Source: Anaerolineae bacterium (GTDB lineage: Bacteria; Chloroflexota; Anaerolineae; Aggregatilineales; Phototrophicaceae). Taken from it: a DNA stretch of 64,000 nucleotides. The DNA lies in assembly GCA_022820665.1 (NCBI GenBank), contig JAJEFB010000016.1:1-64000 (forward strand). Direction: 5' to 3'. How positions within the stretch are numbered: position 1 is the first letter of the stretch; each line of letters begins with the position of its first letter. The position numbers were made by a program, and so were the translations under genes. Under the pieces are notes generated by a model. It searched no databases, was not told the DNA's origin, and saw only the letters and a list, made by a program, of their open reading frames with translations. Below are positions 41,423 through 50,327 of this stretch, piece after piece.

Positions 41423-42973
41423 ATGACCAAGCGCACGCAGATCAAAACGCCGGACATATCCCGTCGCGACGTATTGCAGATCTTTGCGGCAGGTATGGCC
41501 GGCGCGGTGGGTACGATCACGCTCGACCGCGAGCCCAGGTTGAACCCCGTCGGCGCCAGCGATGGCGGCAGTTTGCGAATTGCCTGGTTGACGCCGGCGC
41601 AGCTTGACCCGCGTTCAGTATCCGGGATGAGCGAAATCGCCGTGCTGAACGCGCTTTATGACTACCTGTTTGAAACTGACGCTTCGTCAAATCTCGTGCC
41701 CTGCCTGGCCTCATCCTGGGAACGGTCGGCGGATGGCAAGCAGTATACGCTGCAACTGGTGGAGCGCGCGGTCTTTCATGACGGCAGTCCAATGACCGCG
41801 CAAGATGTGGTATGGACGATCCAGTGGCAGTTGGATGCGGGGGGCACAATCGCGGATGTTCTGGCGGCGGTCGAGTCGGTTGACGCCCTCGGCGATCATA
41901 CGGTGGTCTTCAATATTGCAGCGCCCGATCCCGACTTTCTCTATCGACTGACGGAGTACAAGATCGTCATTCTCAAAGCGGGGGCGGAAAATACCGGCGA
42001 AGTATTCAACGGCACCGGTCCTTTTATCATGGAAGAGTTGATACCGGGCGACCGCGCGGTCATGAGAGCGAATGAGAATTACTGGCGCGGCGCGCCGGCG
42101 ATTGACTGGCTCGAGTTCATATTTTTCGATGACCAGCAGGCGGCGATTGCCGCCGTCCAGGGCGGCACAGCGGATGGCATCCTCAGGCTTGACAATTTCA
42201 GCTTCCTCAACTTCATGGGAGATTTCCGCTTTAACACGGTGGATATTCCTACCAACGCGCATCATATGACGCGGATCCGAGCCGATCGTCCGCCCGGCGA
42301 TGATATACGCGTGCGTAAAGCCTTCAAACTGGCCACCGACCGACGCGCCGTCTGGGAGCGGGTGCAACTGGGCTTTGGCGCTTTGGGCAAGGATTCACCC
42401 ATCGGTCCGTCTTTTGCCCAATATTTCCTGGAAGACGCGGAGCCTCCCCTGCGCGATCCAGCCGCTGCCGCTACCCTTCTGGCGGAAGCCGGTTATCCCG
42501 ATGGGCTGGATATGATCTTGCACGTGCCCAACAGCGGCGGCATGCCGGATTTTGCGCAAGCCATGGCCGCGCAATGGGAGGAGGCGGGCATACGCGTGGA
42601 GATTCAGTTGGAGGAAGAGAACAATTACTGGGTGCAGAAATGGCTGGATGTAGATCTGGGCGTCACCTGGTGGGGCGACCGGGTTGTGCCGCAGATTTAC
42701 CTTGATCTCGCCTATCGATCCGACGCGACCTGGAACGAATCGCATTGGCAGGACCAGCGACTCGATGATCTGATCGATTTCACGCGTTCCGCCCTTGATG
42801 AAGAAGCGCGGGCCGCCGCTTACAAAGAGATTCAGCGGCTGTTCCTTGATGAGGGACCGATCATTGTGCCTTATTTCTACGCCTCGTTCATGGTGATGGC
42901 GAGCCACGTTTCGGGCGTGGAGTTGCATCCCTTCTCGGGCCGCACTAACTTTCACACCGCCGTTGTCAGATGA
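41423..42973 (+). CDS. ABC transporter solute-binding protein, family 5 (DppA/OppA-like), Tat-exported, orphan
   Basis: 516 residues. The N-terminus has a Tat motif (SRRDVLQ, Arg14-Arg15) and a weak hydrophobic stretch. The mature part is an SBP_bac_5 protein: LPCLASSWE-type region, YTLQLVERAVFHDGSPMTAQ, NGTGPFIMEELIPGDRAVM, VRKAFKLATDRRAVWE and the C-terminal EGPIIVPYFYASFMV. Such proteins deliver peptides, nickel or oligosaccharides to Dpp/Opp-type permeases. It is highly similar to 45284-46831 across its length but has no transporter genes of its own, so it may share the permease encoded at 47319-51308. Confidence 0.88.
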   Translation: MTKRTQIKTPDISRRDVLQIFAAGMAGAVGTITLDREPRLNPVGASDGGSLRIAWLTPAQLDPRSVSGMSEIAVLNALYDYLFETDASSNLVPCLASSWERSADGKQYTLQLVERAVFHDGSPMTAQDVVWTIQWQLDAGGTIADVLAAVESVDALGDHTVVFNIAAPDPDFLYRLTEYKIVILKAGAENTGEVFNGTGPFIMEELIPGDRAVMRANENYWRGAPAIDWLEFIFFDDQQAAIAAVQGGTADGILRLDNFSFLNFMGDFRFNTVDIPTNAHHMTRIRADRPPGDDIRVRKAFKLATDRRAVWERVQLGFGALGKDSPIGPSFAQYFLEDAEPPLRDPAAAATLLAEAGYPDGLDMILHVPNSGGMPDFAQAMAAQWEEAGIRVEIQLEEENNYWVQKWLDVDLGVTWWGDRVVPQIYLDLAYRSDATWNESHWQDQRLDDLIDFTRSALDEEARAAAYKEIQRLFLDEGPIIVPYFYASFMVMASHVSGVELHPFSGRTNFHTAVVR

Positions 42974-43325
42974 GGCAATTGCGATCCGCCAAGCCGCGCA
43001 GCCCGCTACTACGTCGTTAGGGAAATGAGCAAGCAGGTCGCGCATCCATTGCGGCTAAAAGAGAGAACAACAGCCACCTGAGGTCCGGCAGGGGCGCTCC
43101 GATGGTCAGTGTCGACGGGCTGTGTCTACGCGCCCTACGCGCGCCGATGGATTGCCCGGCGAGCAGAAACTGAATGAGCATCGGGCGGTTCAACGCTGCG
43201 TGTAGACACCGACTAGGCGGTCAGTCGCCCCTACCAACGTCGTTCGTATTTGGGTTAAGGGTATCATTCCTGGCGCTGATAAATGGTTCCAACCGATAGG
43301 ATGCGCTGCCCTTCAAGCTCCAAAT
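42974..43325. repeat. Intergenic repeat remnants
   Basis: No gene. About 43100-43165 carries GTGTCTACGCGCCCTACGCG, the reverse of the CGCGTAGACAC motif seen at 560 and 13645. About 43198-43245 has GTGTAGACACC and a half hairpin GTCGCCCCTAC. Confidence 0.45.
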
Positions 43326-43355
43326 TTGTCAATTAGCTGGCGTCACTGATATAAT
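43326..43355 (+). promoter_or_regulatory. Promoter of the ABC_sub_bind gene
   Basis: TTGTCA (43326-43331), 18-bp spacer, perfect TATAAT (43350-43355), 44 bp before ATG 43400. GCGGGAG provides the ribosome site. Confidence 0.65.
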
Positions 43356-43399
43356 AGTATTGTATGCTTAATTAGAAATATAGGTGCGGGAGTAGCGTC

Positions 43400-44695
43400 A
43401 TGTTCAAATTACTTTTGATGTTCTTAAGTTTGATGTTGATGGCGGGAGTAGCCACGGGGCACGATGAAGACAAGCCCACTGTCGCCATGTTGCGTTTCGG
43501 TTCTTTCTTTTCATTTACCTACGTAGAGAATGCCGTTGTAGACACCTTGCTCGCCTCCGGGTTCGTCACGGATGCGGAGCACGTCATGCTCCAGGCAAGA
43601 GAAAACCTCGAGGGCGAGAAAATCAACGTCTATTGGAACGATGCCAACTTCGATTTCGCCGCCGTCAACACCATCGTTGAAGACGCTTTGGATCGAGGCG
43701 CGGACGCCCTGATTGTGTTGTCGACGCCAATCGCGCAAGCCGCTGTGAATATAACGGAGGATATGGAAGACCCGCCCGTCGTACTTTTCACTTCGGTATA
43801 CAATCCGTTCGAAGCGGGCATCGCGCAGGCGTCCTGCGTCAAGCCGTCCCATGTCACTGGCATTGAGTCTGTGACCTTATATGAAGATATCGTGCCGTTG
43901 CTGCTGTTGCAGGATCCGGACATGAAAATGTTCGGAACGATATACAGTTCGTCGGAAATGAGCGGACGAATCGGCGCGGAGGCGATCGTCGCGGCGGGCG
44001 AAGCGCATGGCTTGACCGTCGAGGTTGTCGCTATCGCCAGCATATCGGATTTGACGGTTGCCGCGCAAGTTCTGGTGGACAAAGGCGTGGAAGCCTTTTT
44101 ATTGCCATCGGATCTTCTCACCTTGAGCGGCTTGCCAGTGATTATGCAAATCGCCACCGAGAACGGTATACCCGTGTTTCATGCGACCGCGAATACGATC
44201 AATCGGGGCGCGACTGTCAGCGCGGGCGCAGGGCATAACTCGCTTCAAGGCAGCATAATTGGCGCCATGCTGGTCGGACATTGGAGTGGCGAGTTGGATA
44301 TCGCCAGCACGGGAATCGGCCTGATCGACCTACTGAGCGTAGGTCTCAACCTGGATGTGGCAGCCGAGCAGGGCATAGAGTTCACGCCCTCGCTGATGGA
44401 GCGGGCTCATGTGCTGCTGCAGGACGGCGGCATGTCCGGTCGGGGTTTAATTGTGTTCCTGGAGTCTTTGGGCATGGATGAAGAAACGGTCGAACTTGTA
44501 CTCAAGGCAGTTGCGCAAGCCCAAGCCGGCAGCGGCCAGTTGGAACTGGACTTGCCCGAGGATATTCTGGAGGCGCTTACGGCTGCCATCACTTCGCAAA
44601 GGCGAACTGAAGATGTGGGCGCGATTCTGGATAGCATGCGCTGCACACCGGAGATGATTGCCGAGCAGCGGGCGGCGCTGGAGGAAGAAGGTTAG
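43400..44695 (+). CDS. Orphan ABC_sub_bind-family (TrpX-like) solute-binding protein
   Basis: 431 residues. A short signal peptide (MFKLLLMFLSLMLMAGVATG) precedes a two-lobed PF04392-type domain: INVYWNDANFDFAAVNTIVE, DALIVLSTPIAQAAVN, PPVVLFTSVYNPFEAGIAQ, GTIYSSSEMSGRIGAEAIV and AFLLPSDLLTLSGLPVIMQI. Family members bind tryptophan or other small molecules for uptake. The C-terminal 110 residues after LNLDVAAEQGIEFTPSLMER are additional and helical. No permease or ATPase is adjacent, so it is an orphan receptor or has another role. It has its own promoter. Confidence 0.82.
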   Translation: MFKLLLMFLSLMLMAGVATGHDEDKPTVAMLRFGSFFSFTYVENAVVDTLLASGFVTDAEHVMLQARENLEGEKINVYWNDANFDFAAVNTIVEDALDRGADALIVLSTPIAQAAVNITEDMEDPPVVLFTSVYNPFEAGIAQASCVKPSHVTGIESVTLYEDIVPLLLLQDPDMKMFGTIYSSSEMSGRIGAEAIVAAGEAHGLTVEVVAIASISDLTVAAQVLVDKGVEAFLLPSDLLTLSGLPVIMQIATENGIPVFHATANTINRGATVSAGAGHNSLQGSIIGAMLVGHWSGELDIASTGIGLIDLLSVGLNLDVAAEQGIEFTPSLMERAHVLLQDGGMSGRGLIVFLESLGMDEETVELVLKAVAQAQAGSGQLELDLPEDILEALTAAITSQRRTEDVGAILDSMRCTPEMIAEQRAALEEEG

Positions 44696-45283
44696 CATTC
44701 CCAAGCCGACGTCAGCAATCTGGGAGTCGCTGATTGCTCCTTAGCCACTATCTCGCTATTCGAAAAAAGCAGGTTTTGCGCATGGCGGCGCATTCATGTT
44801 GGTTCATTTGAGTCTCGACCCATTTTGATGCGCCGCCTGAAGAAGCGCGAGCCGCCGGGAGCAGCGGATACCGGTGATATATACTTGGCCTCATCTTGAA
44901 AGAATAATCATGCGCTCTCGGCGGTCAAATAGCCTGTACAGCGCGCGGTAGGGGCTTAATTCCTCGAAATCCGTCAGCCCCGAGCAAGGATCGCGATTGC
45001 AAATCTGCGCCCATTTATGCAATAATGCAACTCCGCTTGGCAGCCCGCAGGTTGCCGGGTATGTTGAGAGGGACGTCGATGAGCCAAAGTCGTGAAAAAA
45101 TCCGTCAATATCGGCAGCGTTCGCTTGCGCCGCCGCTTGGGATCGTCAAATAGCTCCCGCTAATCACGTCGTTCGCGATTCCGTTGTCCTTCTCCCTTTG
45201 CACCCCGCGGCTTGGGGCGCGATTCCCTTCTCACAATGTAGGGGAAACATCGTACTAAAGAAGCGTAAAGGATAAGGACAATC
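44696..45283. other. Intergenic, 590 bp
   Basis: No convincing gene. A 7-bp stem (AGCAATC, 44714-44720, with GATTGCT, 44732-44738) follows the upstream stop without a T-run. A 24-codon frame at 45079-45153 is listed separately. The last 100 bp should hold the promoter of 45284-46831, not identified by eye. Confidence 0.35.
45079..45153 (+). pseudogene. Short open frame, possible gene-start relic
   Basis: ATG 45079 with GAGAGGGAC upstream encodes MSQSREKIRQYRQRSLAPPL plus Gly-Ile-Val-Lys and a stop. It resembles the beginning of a helical protein that ends too early. Family not recognised; it could be chance. Confidence 0.22.
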
Positions 45284-46831
45284 GTGAAGAAGCAAATCAA
45301 AACCTCCGCAAGCGACCTCTCCCGTCGCGACTTTCTGCAAGTCTTTGCCGCTGGCGCCGCGACCGCTGTCGGGACTATCGCTCTGGAAATCGCCCCGCTG
45401 GCAAATATCGCCGGAGCCCAAGACAACAGTCTGCGCGTCGCCTGGCTGACGCCGGCAACTCTGGATCCAAGGTCGGCCTCCGGCGATAGCGAAATCGCCA
45501 TCTTGAACGCGCTCTACGACTACTTGATCGAAACGGACGCTGCGGCGAATCTAACGCCGCGACTGGCGTCATCCTGGGATTTGAGCGACGATGGCTTGAC
45601 TTACACGCTGCAGATCCGCGAGGACGCGGCCTGGCACGACGGCAGCCCCGTGACCGTCGACGATGTGCTCTGGACCATACAGTGGCACCGGGATTCCGAA
45701 AGCACCGTCGCCAGTTTATTGACGTCCGTCGAAGCGATCGACGCCGGCGAAGGCAATACCATTGTCATAACGCTGGGCGAATCCAACCCGGACTTCCTCT
45801 ACAACCTCACCGATAACAAATTTGTCATCTTGAAATCGGGCGCGGAAAACATCGGCGAAGCCTTTAACGGTTCCGGACCGTTCAGGCTGGAGGAACTGAT
45901 CCCGGGGGACCGCGCGATCATGAGCGCCAACGCCGACTACTGGGGCGGCGCGCCCTCGATCGAGCGTCTGGAGTTCATCTTCTTTGACGACCAGCAAGCG
46001 GGAATCGCCGCGGTGCAAGGCGGCACGGCGGACGGCATCATGCGCCTGGACAATTCCAGCTTCCTGGGCTTCAGCGCCGATGTCAACTTCAATACGACCG
46101 ACATACCGACCAGCGGGCACCATCTGGCGCGGCTGCGCGCCGATCGCGCGCCGGGCGACGATGTTCGCGTGCGGCAGGCATTCAAGCTGGCCACCGACCG
46201 CCAAGCCATCTGGGAGCGCGTGCAGTTAGGTTTTGGCGCGCTCGGCAAGGATTCGCCGATTGGACCAGCCTTTGGCCAGTATTTCCTGGCGGAAGCCGAA
46301 GTTCCCGCGCGTGATCCCGCCGCCGCGGCCGCCCTGCTGGCGGAAGCCGGCTATCCTGACGGATTGGACATGACCTTGCACGTACCGAATAGCGGCACCT
46401 GGCCCGATCTGGCGATTGCCTTTGCCGCCCAGTGGGAAGAAGCTGGGATCCGCGTGGAAATCCAGTTGGAAGACGAAAACAGCTACTGGGTTGAGGACTG
46501 GATGGAGGTCGATCTGGGCATCACCGGCTGGGGGGCGCGCCCGGTTCCGCAACTCTATCTCGACCTGGCTTATCATTCCGAAGCGCCCTGGAACGAGTCG
46601 CATTACAGCGACGCGCGCGTGGACGAATTGATCGAACTGGCGCGCGCGTCGCTTGATCAAGCCGAGCGCGCCGCCGCCTACAAGGAAATCCAACAGATCA
46701 TGCTGGACAGCGGTCCCGTGGTCGTGCCATATTTCTTCGCGCAGTTCATGGTGCTGGCGAGCCATGTATCCGGCGTGGCGCTGCATCCCTTCGCCGGGCG
46801 CACCAATTTTGGCGGCGCCAGCCTGGGCTAG
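45284..46831 (+). CDS. ABC transporter solute-binding protein, family 5 (DppA/OppA-like), Tat-exported
   Basis: 515 residues from GTG 45284. Tat motif SRRDFLQV (Arg14-Arg15) and hydrophobic AAGAATAVGTIAL. The SBP_bac_5 domain shows LTPRLASSWDLSDDGLTYTL, DAAWHDGSPVTVDDVLW, FNGSGPFRLEELIPGDRAIM, VRQAFKLATDRQAIWE and GPVVVPYFFAQFMVLASHVS. It is paralogous to 41423-42973, with conserved segments along the entire length. It heads the operon with DppC (47319), the fused ATPase (48242) and DppB (50328), although 487 bp of repeat-filled sequence separates it from the permease. Peptide or oligosaccharide is the likely ligand. Confidence 0.9.
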   Translation: MKKQIKTSASDLSRRDFLQVFAAGAATAVGTIALEIAPLANIAGAQDNSLRVAWLTPATLDPRSASGDSEIAILNALYDYLIETDAAANLTPRLASSWDLSDDGLTYTLQIREDAAWHDGSPVTVDDVLWTIQWHRDSESTVASLLTSVEAIDAGEGNTIVITLGESNPDFLYNLTDNKFVILKSGAENIGEAFNGSGPFRLEELIPGDRAIMSANADYWGGAPSIERLEFIFFDDQQAGIAAVQGGTADGIMRLDNSSFLGFSADVNFNTTDIPTSGHHLARLRADRAPGDDVRVRQAFKLATDRQAIWERVQLGFGALGKDSPIGPAFGQYFLAEAEVPARDPAAAAALLAEAGYPDGLDMTLHVPNSGTWPDLAIAFAAQWEEAGIRVEIQLEDENSYWVEDWMEVDLGITGWGARPVPQLYLDLAYHSEAPWNESHYSDARVDELIELARASLDQAERAAAYKEIQQIMLDSGPVVVPYFFAQFMVLASHVSGVALHPFAGRTNFGGASLG

Positions 46832-47318
46832 GAACGACTCCAGGCGGCTGTGCCAAGAAGCAATACTTTGGGCGTCAGCCAGGGCTGACCCCTGCGGACA
46901 TCATTAATGTCTGAAAATTGTAGGGGCGACTCTGTGGAGTCTGTTGAAAAACACCCCCCATCCCCCGGCCCCTTCCCCCACAAGGAGGGAAGGGGAGCCT
47001 AAGTAACCCGTAATGATTCGTTAATGCCCCTCCCTCTTTATGGAGGAGGGGTTGTGGTGGGGGTAAAATGAGAATTTCAACAGTGTCCTGTGAGTCGCTC
47101 ATTTGGCAGAGCGTTGTCAGGGGCAGTAGTTCCAAGTTAGTCGTTAAAAGCATGTCGACCGTCATACCATGCCCATCATCGGCGGGCGACCAGATTGGTC
47201 GCCCCTACGTGCCTCATTTACAGCGAAAATTGTAGGGGCGACCTAAAGAGTCGCCCATTTGGCAAAGCCTTGTTAGGGGATATGATGGCATGTGAGCCAG
47301 CCGGAGGCTGATTGCGCC
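46832..47318. repeat. Repeat-invaded gap inside the Dpp-type operon
   Basis: Holds a degenerate GTAGGGGCGACTCTGTGGAG hairpin (about 46919-46940), a C-run/G-run element (about 46955-47068) with ACCCCCCATCCCCC and GTGGTGGGGGTAAAA ends, a perfect hairpin with arms GGGCGACCA (47184-47204), and GTAGGGGCGACC...GTCGCCC at 47231-47256. No gene; at least three separate repeat copies have accumulated. Confidence 0.6.
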
Positions 47319-48242
47319 ATGAACTCCAGCCTCTTCAGCCGCCAAGTCGCCGCGCTGCGCCGCTTTGCCGGCGTGTTGCTGCGGCATCCGCAGTCGGCTC
47401 TGGGTACAGCCTTGGTGTTCTTCTTTCTGTTTTTGGCGATTTTCGGCTCGGGCTTAGCCCCCTACCCCAATCCCAACGATCAGCGTCACGATGTTCGACT
47501 GTCGCCGACCTTGGATATCGGCGCTTTGCAACTGGGCGCGCATCCCTTCGGCACCGATCGCTTGGGGCGCGATGTCTACAGCCGCGTGATCCTGGGCGCG
47601 GGCAGCATCTTCCGCATCGCCGGCCTGGGCACCGTGATCAGCGTGCTTGTTGGATCGGCTGTAGGGCTTTACATGGGCTATCGCGGCGGCTGGTTCGATG
47701 AGTTGCTGGGGCGCGTCATTGACGCGCTGCTGGCGATCCCGGCCCTGTTGCTGGCGCTGGTGCTGGTCGGTATCATCCGCAATCTCGATTTCGAGATCGG
47801 CAGTTGGCAGGCGGAATTGGCGGATAATGTCGTCCTTTTGGTGATCGCTGTTCTCTATGTGCCGGTGGTGGCACGGGTGGCTCGCAGCAGCGCCCTCGAT
47901 ATCAAGACCCGTGAATTCGTGGAAGCGGCGGAGATCCGCGGCGAGCCCACGTATTACATCATCTTTCGGGAGATCTTGCCGTCGGTGATCCCGGCTCTGG
48001 TGGTCGAGGCGTCGCTGCGCTTTTCTTATGCGATCTTTCTGGTGGCGTCGCTGGGCTTCCTCGGCTTTGGCGCGCGCCCGCCCTCGCCCGATTGGGGACT
48101 GATGGTCAACGAAAACCGCGGCGGTTTCTATCAATTGACGCCTTGGGCGCTGGATTTCCCCGCGCTGGCGATCGCGCTCCTGGTCATTGCGGTCAACTTG
48201 ATGTCGGACGGCATCCGCCGCGCCGTACAAAAGGGAAACTGA
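47319..48242 (+). CDS. Dipeptide/oligopeptide-type ABC transporter permease (DppC-like)
   Basis: 307 residues from ATG 47319, with GGAGG 11 bases upstream; an in-frame GTG at 47292 is less likely. About six membrane helices. Typical features are the N-terminal GTALVFFFLFLAIFGSGLAP, HPFGTDRLGRDVYSRVILGA and the EAA loop EAAEIRGEPTYYIIFREILP that contacts the ATPase. It pairs with DppB (50328) to form the channel. Its stop overlaps the ATPase start (TGATG), indicating coupling. Confidence 0.92.
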   Translation: MNSSLFSRQVAALRRFAGVLLRHPQSALGTALVFFFLFLAIFGSGLAPYPNPNDQRHDVRLSPTLDIGALQLGAHPFGTDRLGRDVYSRVILGAGSIFRIAGLGTVISVLVGSAVGLYMGYRGGWFDELLGRVIDALLAIPALLLALVLVGIIRNLDFEIGSWQAELADNVVLLVIAVLYVPVVARVARSSALDIKTREFVEAAEIRGEPTYYIIFREILPSVIPALVVEASLRFSYAIFLVASLGFLGFGARPPSPDWGLMVNENRGGFYQLTPWALDFPALAIALLVIAVNLMSDGIRRAVQKGN

Positions 48243-50323
48243 TGACCGCGCCCCTGCTTGATGTCGAGAATCTGACTGTCAGCTATCGGATCGGCAAGCG
48301 CTGGATACCGGCTGTGCGCGATTTTCACTTGCAATTGGCGCCGGGTCATATCGTCGGCTTGGTCGGCGAGTCGGGCTCGGGGAAATCTACCGTGGCGCTG
48401 GCGCTGATGCGCTACCTTGGCAGCAACGGGCGCGTGGAAAGCGGCGGTCGTCTGGACTTCGCCGGGGAGGATTTGCTGAGCAAAAGCGATGCCGAGATGC
48501 GCTCTATCTGGGCGCGGCGCGTCAAGCTGGTGCCCCAAAACGCCGGGGCGGCATTGAATCCATCAATGAAGATTGGCGCTCAAGTCACCGAGGTTTTGGG
48601 CGCGGCAATGGGCACAGGCGGCGCCGAAGCCGAGCAAGCCATGCTGCAGATCTTCCATGACGTCAACCTGGTGGATCCTGAGAAAGTGGCGGATCGCTAT
48701 CCGCACGAATTGAGCGGGGGCATGCAGCAACGCGTCGTCATCGCCATGGCGCTGATTACCAATCCTGAATTGCTCATTCTCGACGAGCCAACCACGGGCC
48801 TTGATGTGACCACGGAAGCTGTCATCCTCGATCTGGTTCGCGGGCTGATGGCTGAACGAGATACCGGCGTCATTTATATCACGCATAATCTGGGCGTGGT
48901 GGCGCAACTCTGCGAACGGGTGCTGGTGCTGTACGCCGGCGAGATCATGGAAGAGGCGCCGGTCGAGCAACTCTACGCGCTGCCCCGTCATCCTTACTCG
49001 CTGGGCTTGCTCAACAGTGTGCCCAGGCTTGGACAAAGCAAAGCCGACAGCCGACTGCATTCGATCAGCGGCAACCCGCCCGCGCTGGCGGAGTTGACGC
49101 GCGGCTGTGTCTTCGCCGATCGCTGCGAATTTGTCATCGATAAGTGCCGGGTGGAAAAGCCGCCCTTGGAACAACTGGGCGACGGGCGCGCGGCGCGCTG
49201 TTTTCGCTGGGAAGAAGTCGACGCTTCGTTCCTCGGTCCTGCTGTCGGTTCCAGTGAGGGAGAGCGCGTTCTTCAAAGGGATGACGCGGATACCGATACG
49301 TTGATGCGAGTGACGAACCTGAAAAAGCATTTTCCGGTCGCGAAGAGTTTGGAAGACTGGCTGCGCGGCAGGACGCCGGCGCCGATCCGCGCTGTCGACG
49401 GAGTGAACTTGACCTTGCGGGCGGGGCAGACGCTCGGCTTGGTCGGCGAAAGCGGCAGCGGCAAGACCACCCTTTCGCGCCTGATCATCGGCTTGCAAGA
49501 GCGCACGGGCGGGCAGTTGGAACTGCTGGGCATGGACATCCGCAACAGCGTGCGCGAGCGCAGTCCCGATGTCCTGTCTAAATTGCAGATGGTATTCCAG
49601 AACCCGCAGAACTCGCTGAACCCGTATCTGTCGGTGCGGCAGGCATTGCGGCGACCGCTGGTCAAGCTGCGGGGCATGACGCCGGCGGGAGCGGAGGCCG
49701 AAGTCGCGCAATTGCTGCGGCGGGTCAACCTGCGGGAGGACTATGCCGATCGCTTCCCCGATGAGTTGAGCGGCGGCGAGAAACAGCGCGTGGTGATCGC
49801 GCGAGCCTTCGCCTCCGACCCGGATCTGATCATTTGCGACGAGCCGGTGTCGGCGCTGGATGTATCGGTGCAGTCCGCGGTCTTGAATTTGCTGGCGCGA
49901 TTGCAAGAAGAGCACGGCAGCGCCTACCTGTTCATATCGCACGATTTAGCCGTCGTGGGATATCTGTCCGATGTGATCGCGGTCATGTATCTGGGCCAGC
50001 TTTTTGAGGTCGGCGCGGCGAGCGACCTGTTTCAGCCGCCATACCACCCCTACACCGAAGCTCTCGTTTCAGCGATACCTGTCGCGGATCCACATCATAA
50101 AGCCGAGCGCATGCTGCTGCATGACGTCCTGCCCAGCGCCCAGCGCCTGCCGAGCGGCTGCCGCTTTCACACCCGCTGTCCGCGCAAGATCGGCGCCGTC
50201 TGTGAAGAAGAGGCGCCGCCCTGGCGGGAAGTGGAGGCCGGGCACGCCATCCGTTGCCACATCCCGCTGGAAGAGTTGTCGGCGCTGCAACACAGTTTCC
50301 CGCGCTCCGAGGAAATCGGCTAG
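48242..50323 (+). CDS. Fused DppD-DppF ABC transporter ATPase
   Basis: 693 residues containing two complete ATP-binding domains. First: Walker A GESGSGKSTVAL, signature LSGGMQQRVVIAMAL, Walker B LLILDEPTTGLDVTT and the oligopeptide-type C-terminal segment with GCVFADRCEFVIDKC. Second: GESGSGKTTLSR, LSGGEKQRVVIARAF, LIICDEPVSALDVSVQ and PSGCRFHTRCPRK. The Cys-rich tails are typical of the oligopeptide/dipeptide subfamily, where they may bind an iron-sulfur cluster. Normally these are two proteins; the fusion fixes them one-to-one. ATG 48242 overlaps the permease stop; the frame opens earlier but only inside the permease gene. Confidence 0.92.
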   Translation: MTAPLLDVENLTVSYRIGKRWIPAVRDFHLQLAPGHIVGLVGESGSGKSTVALALMRYLGSNGRVESGGRLDFAGEDLLSKSDAEMRSIWARRVKLVPQNAGAALNPSMKIGAQVTEVLGAAMGTGGAEAEQAMLQIFHDVNLVDPEKVADRYPHELSGGMQQRVVIAMALITNPELLILDEPTTGLDVTTEAVILDLVRGLMAERDTGVIYITHNLGVVAQLCERVLVLYAGEIMEEAPVEQLYALPRHPYSLGLLNSVPRLGQSKADSRLHSISGNPPALAELTRGCVFADRCEFVIDKCRVEKPPLEQLGDGRAARCFRWEEVDASFLGPAVGSSEGERVLQRDDADTDTLMRVTNLKKHFPVAKSLEDWLRGRTPAPIRAVDGVNLTLRAGQTLGLVGESGSGKTTLSRLIIGLQERTGGQLELLGMDIRNSVRERSPDVLSKLQMVFQNPQNSLNPYLSVRQALRRPLVKLRGMTPAGAEAEVAQLLRRVNLREDYADRFPDELSGGEKQRVVIARAFASDPDLIICDEPVSALDVSVQSAVLNLLARLQEEHGSAYLFISHDLAVVGYLSDVIAVMYLGQLFEVGAASDLFQPPYHPYTEALVSAIPVADPHHKAERMLLHDVLPSAQRLPSGCRFHTRCPRKIGAVCEEEAPPWREVEAGHAIRCHIPLEELSALQHSFPRSEEIG

Positions 50324-50327
50324 GCTT

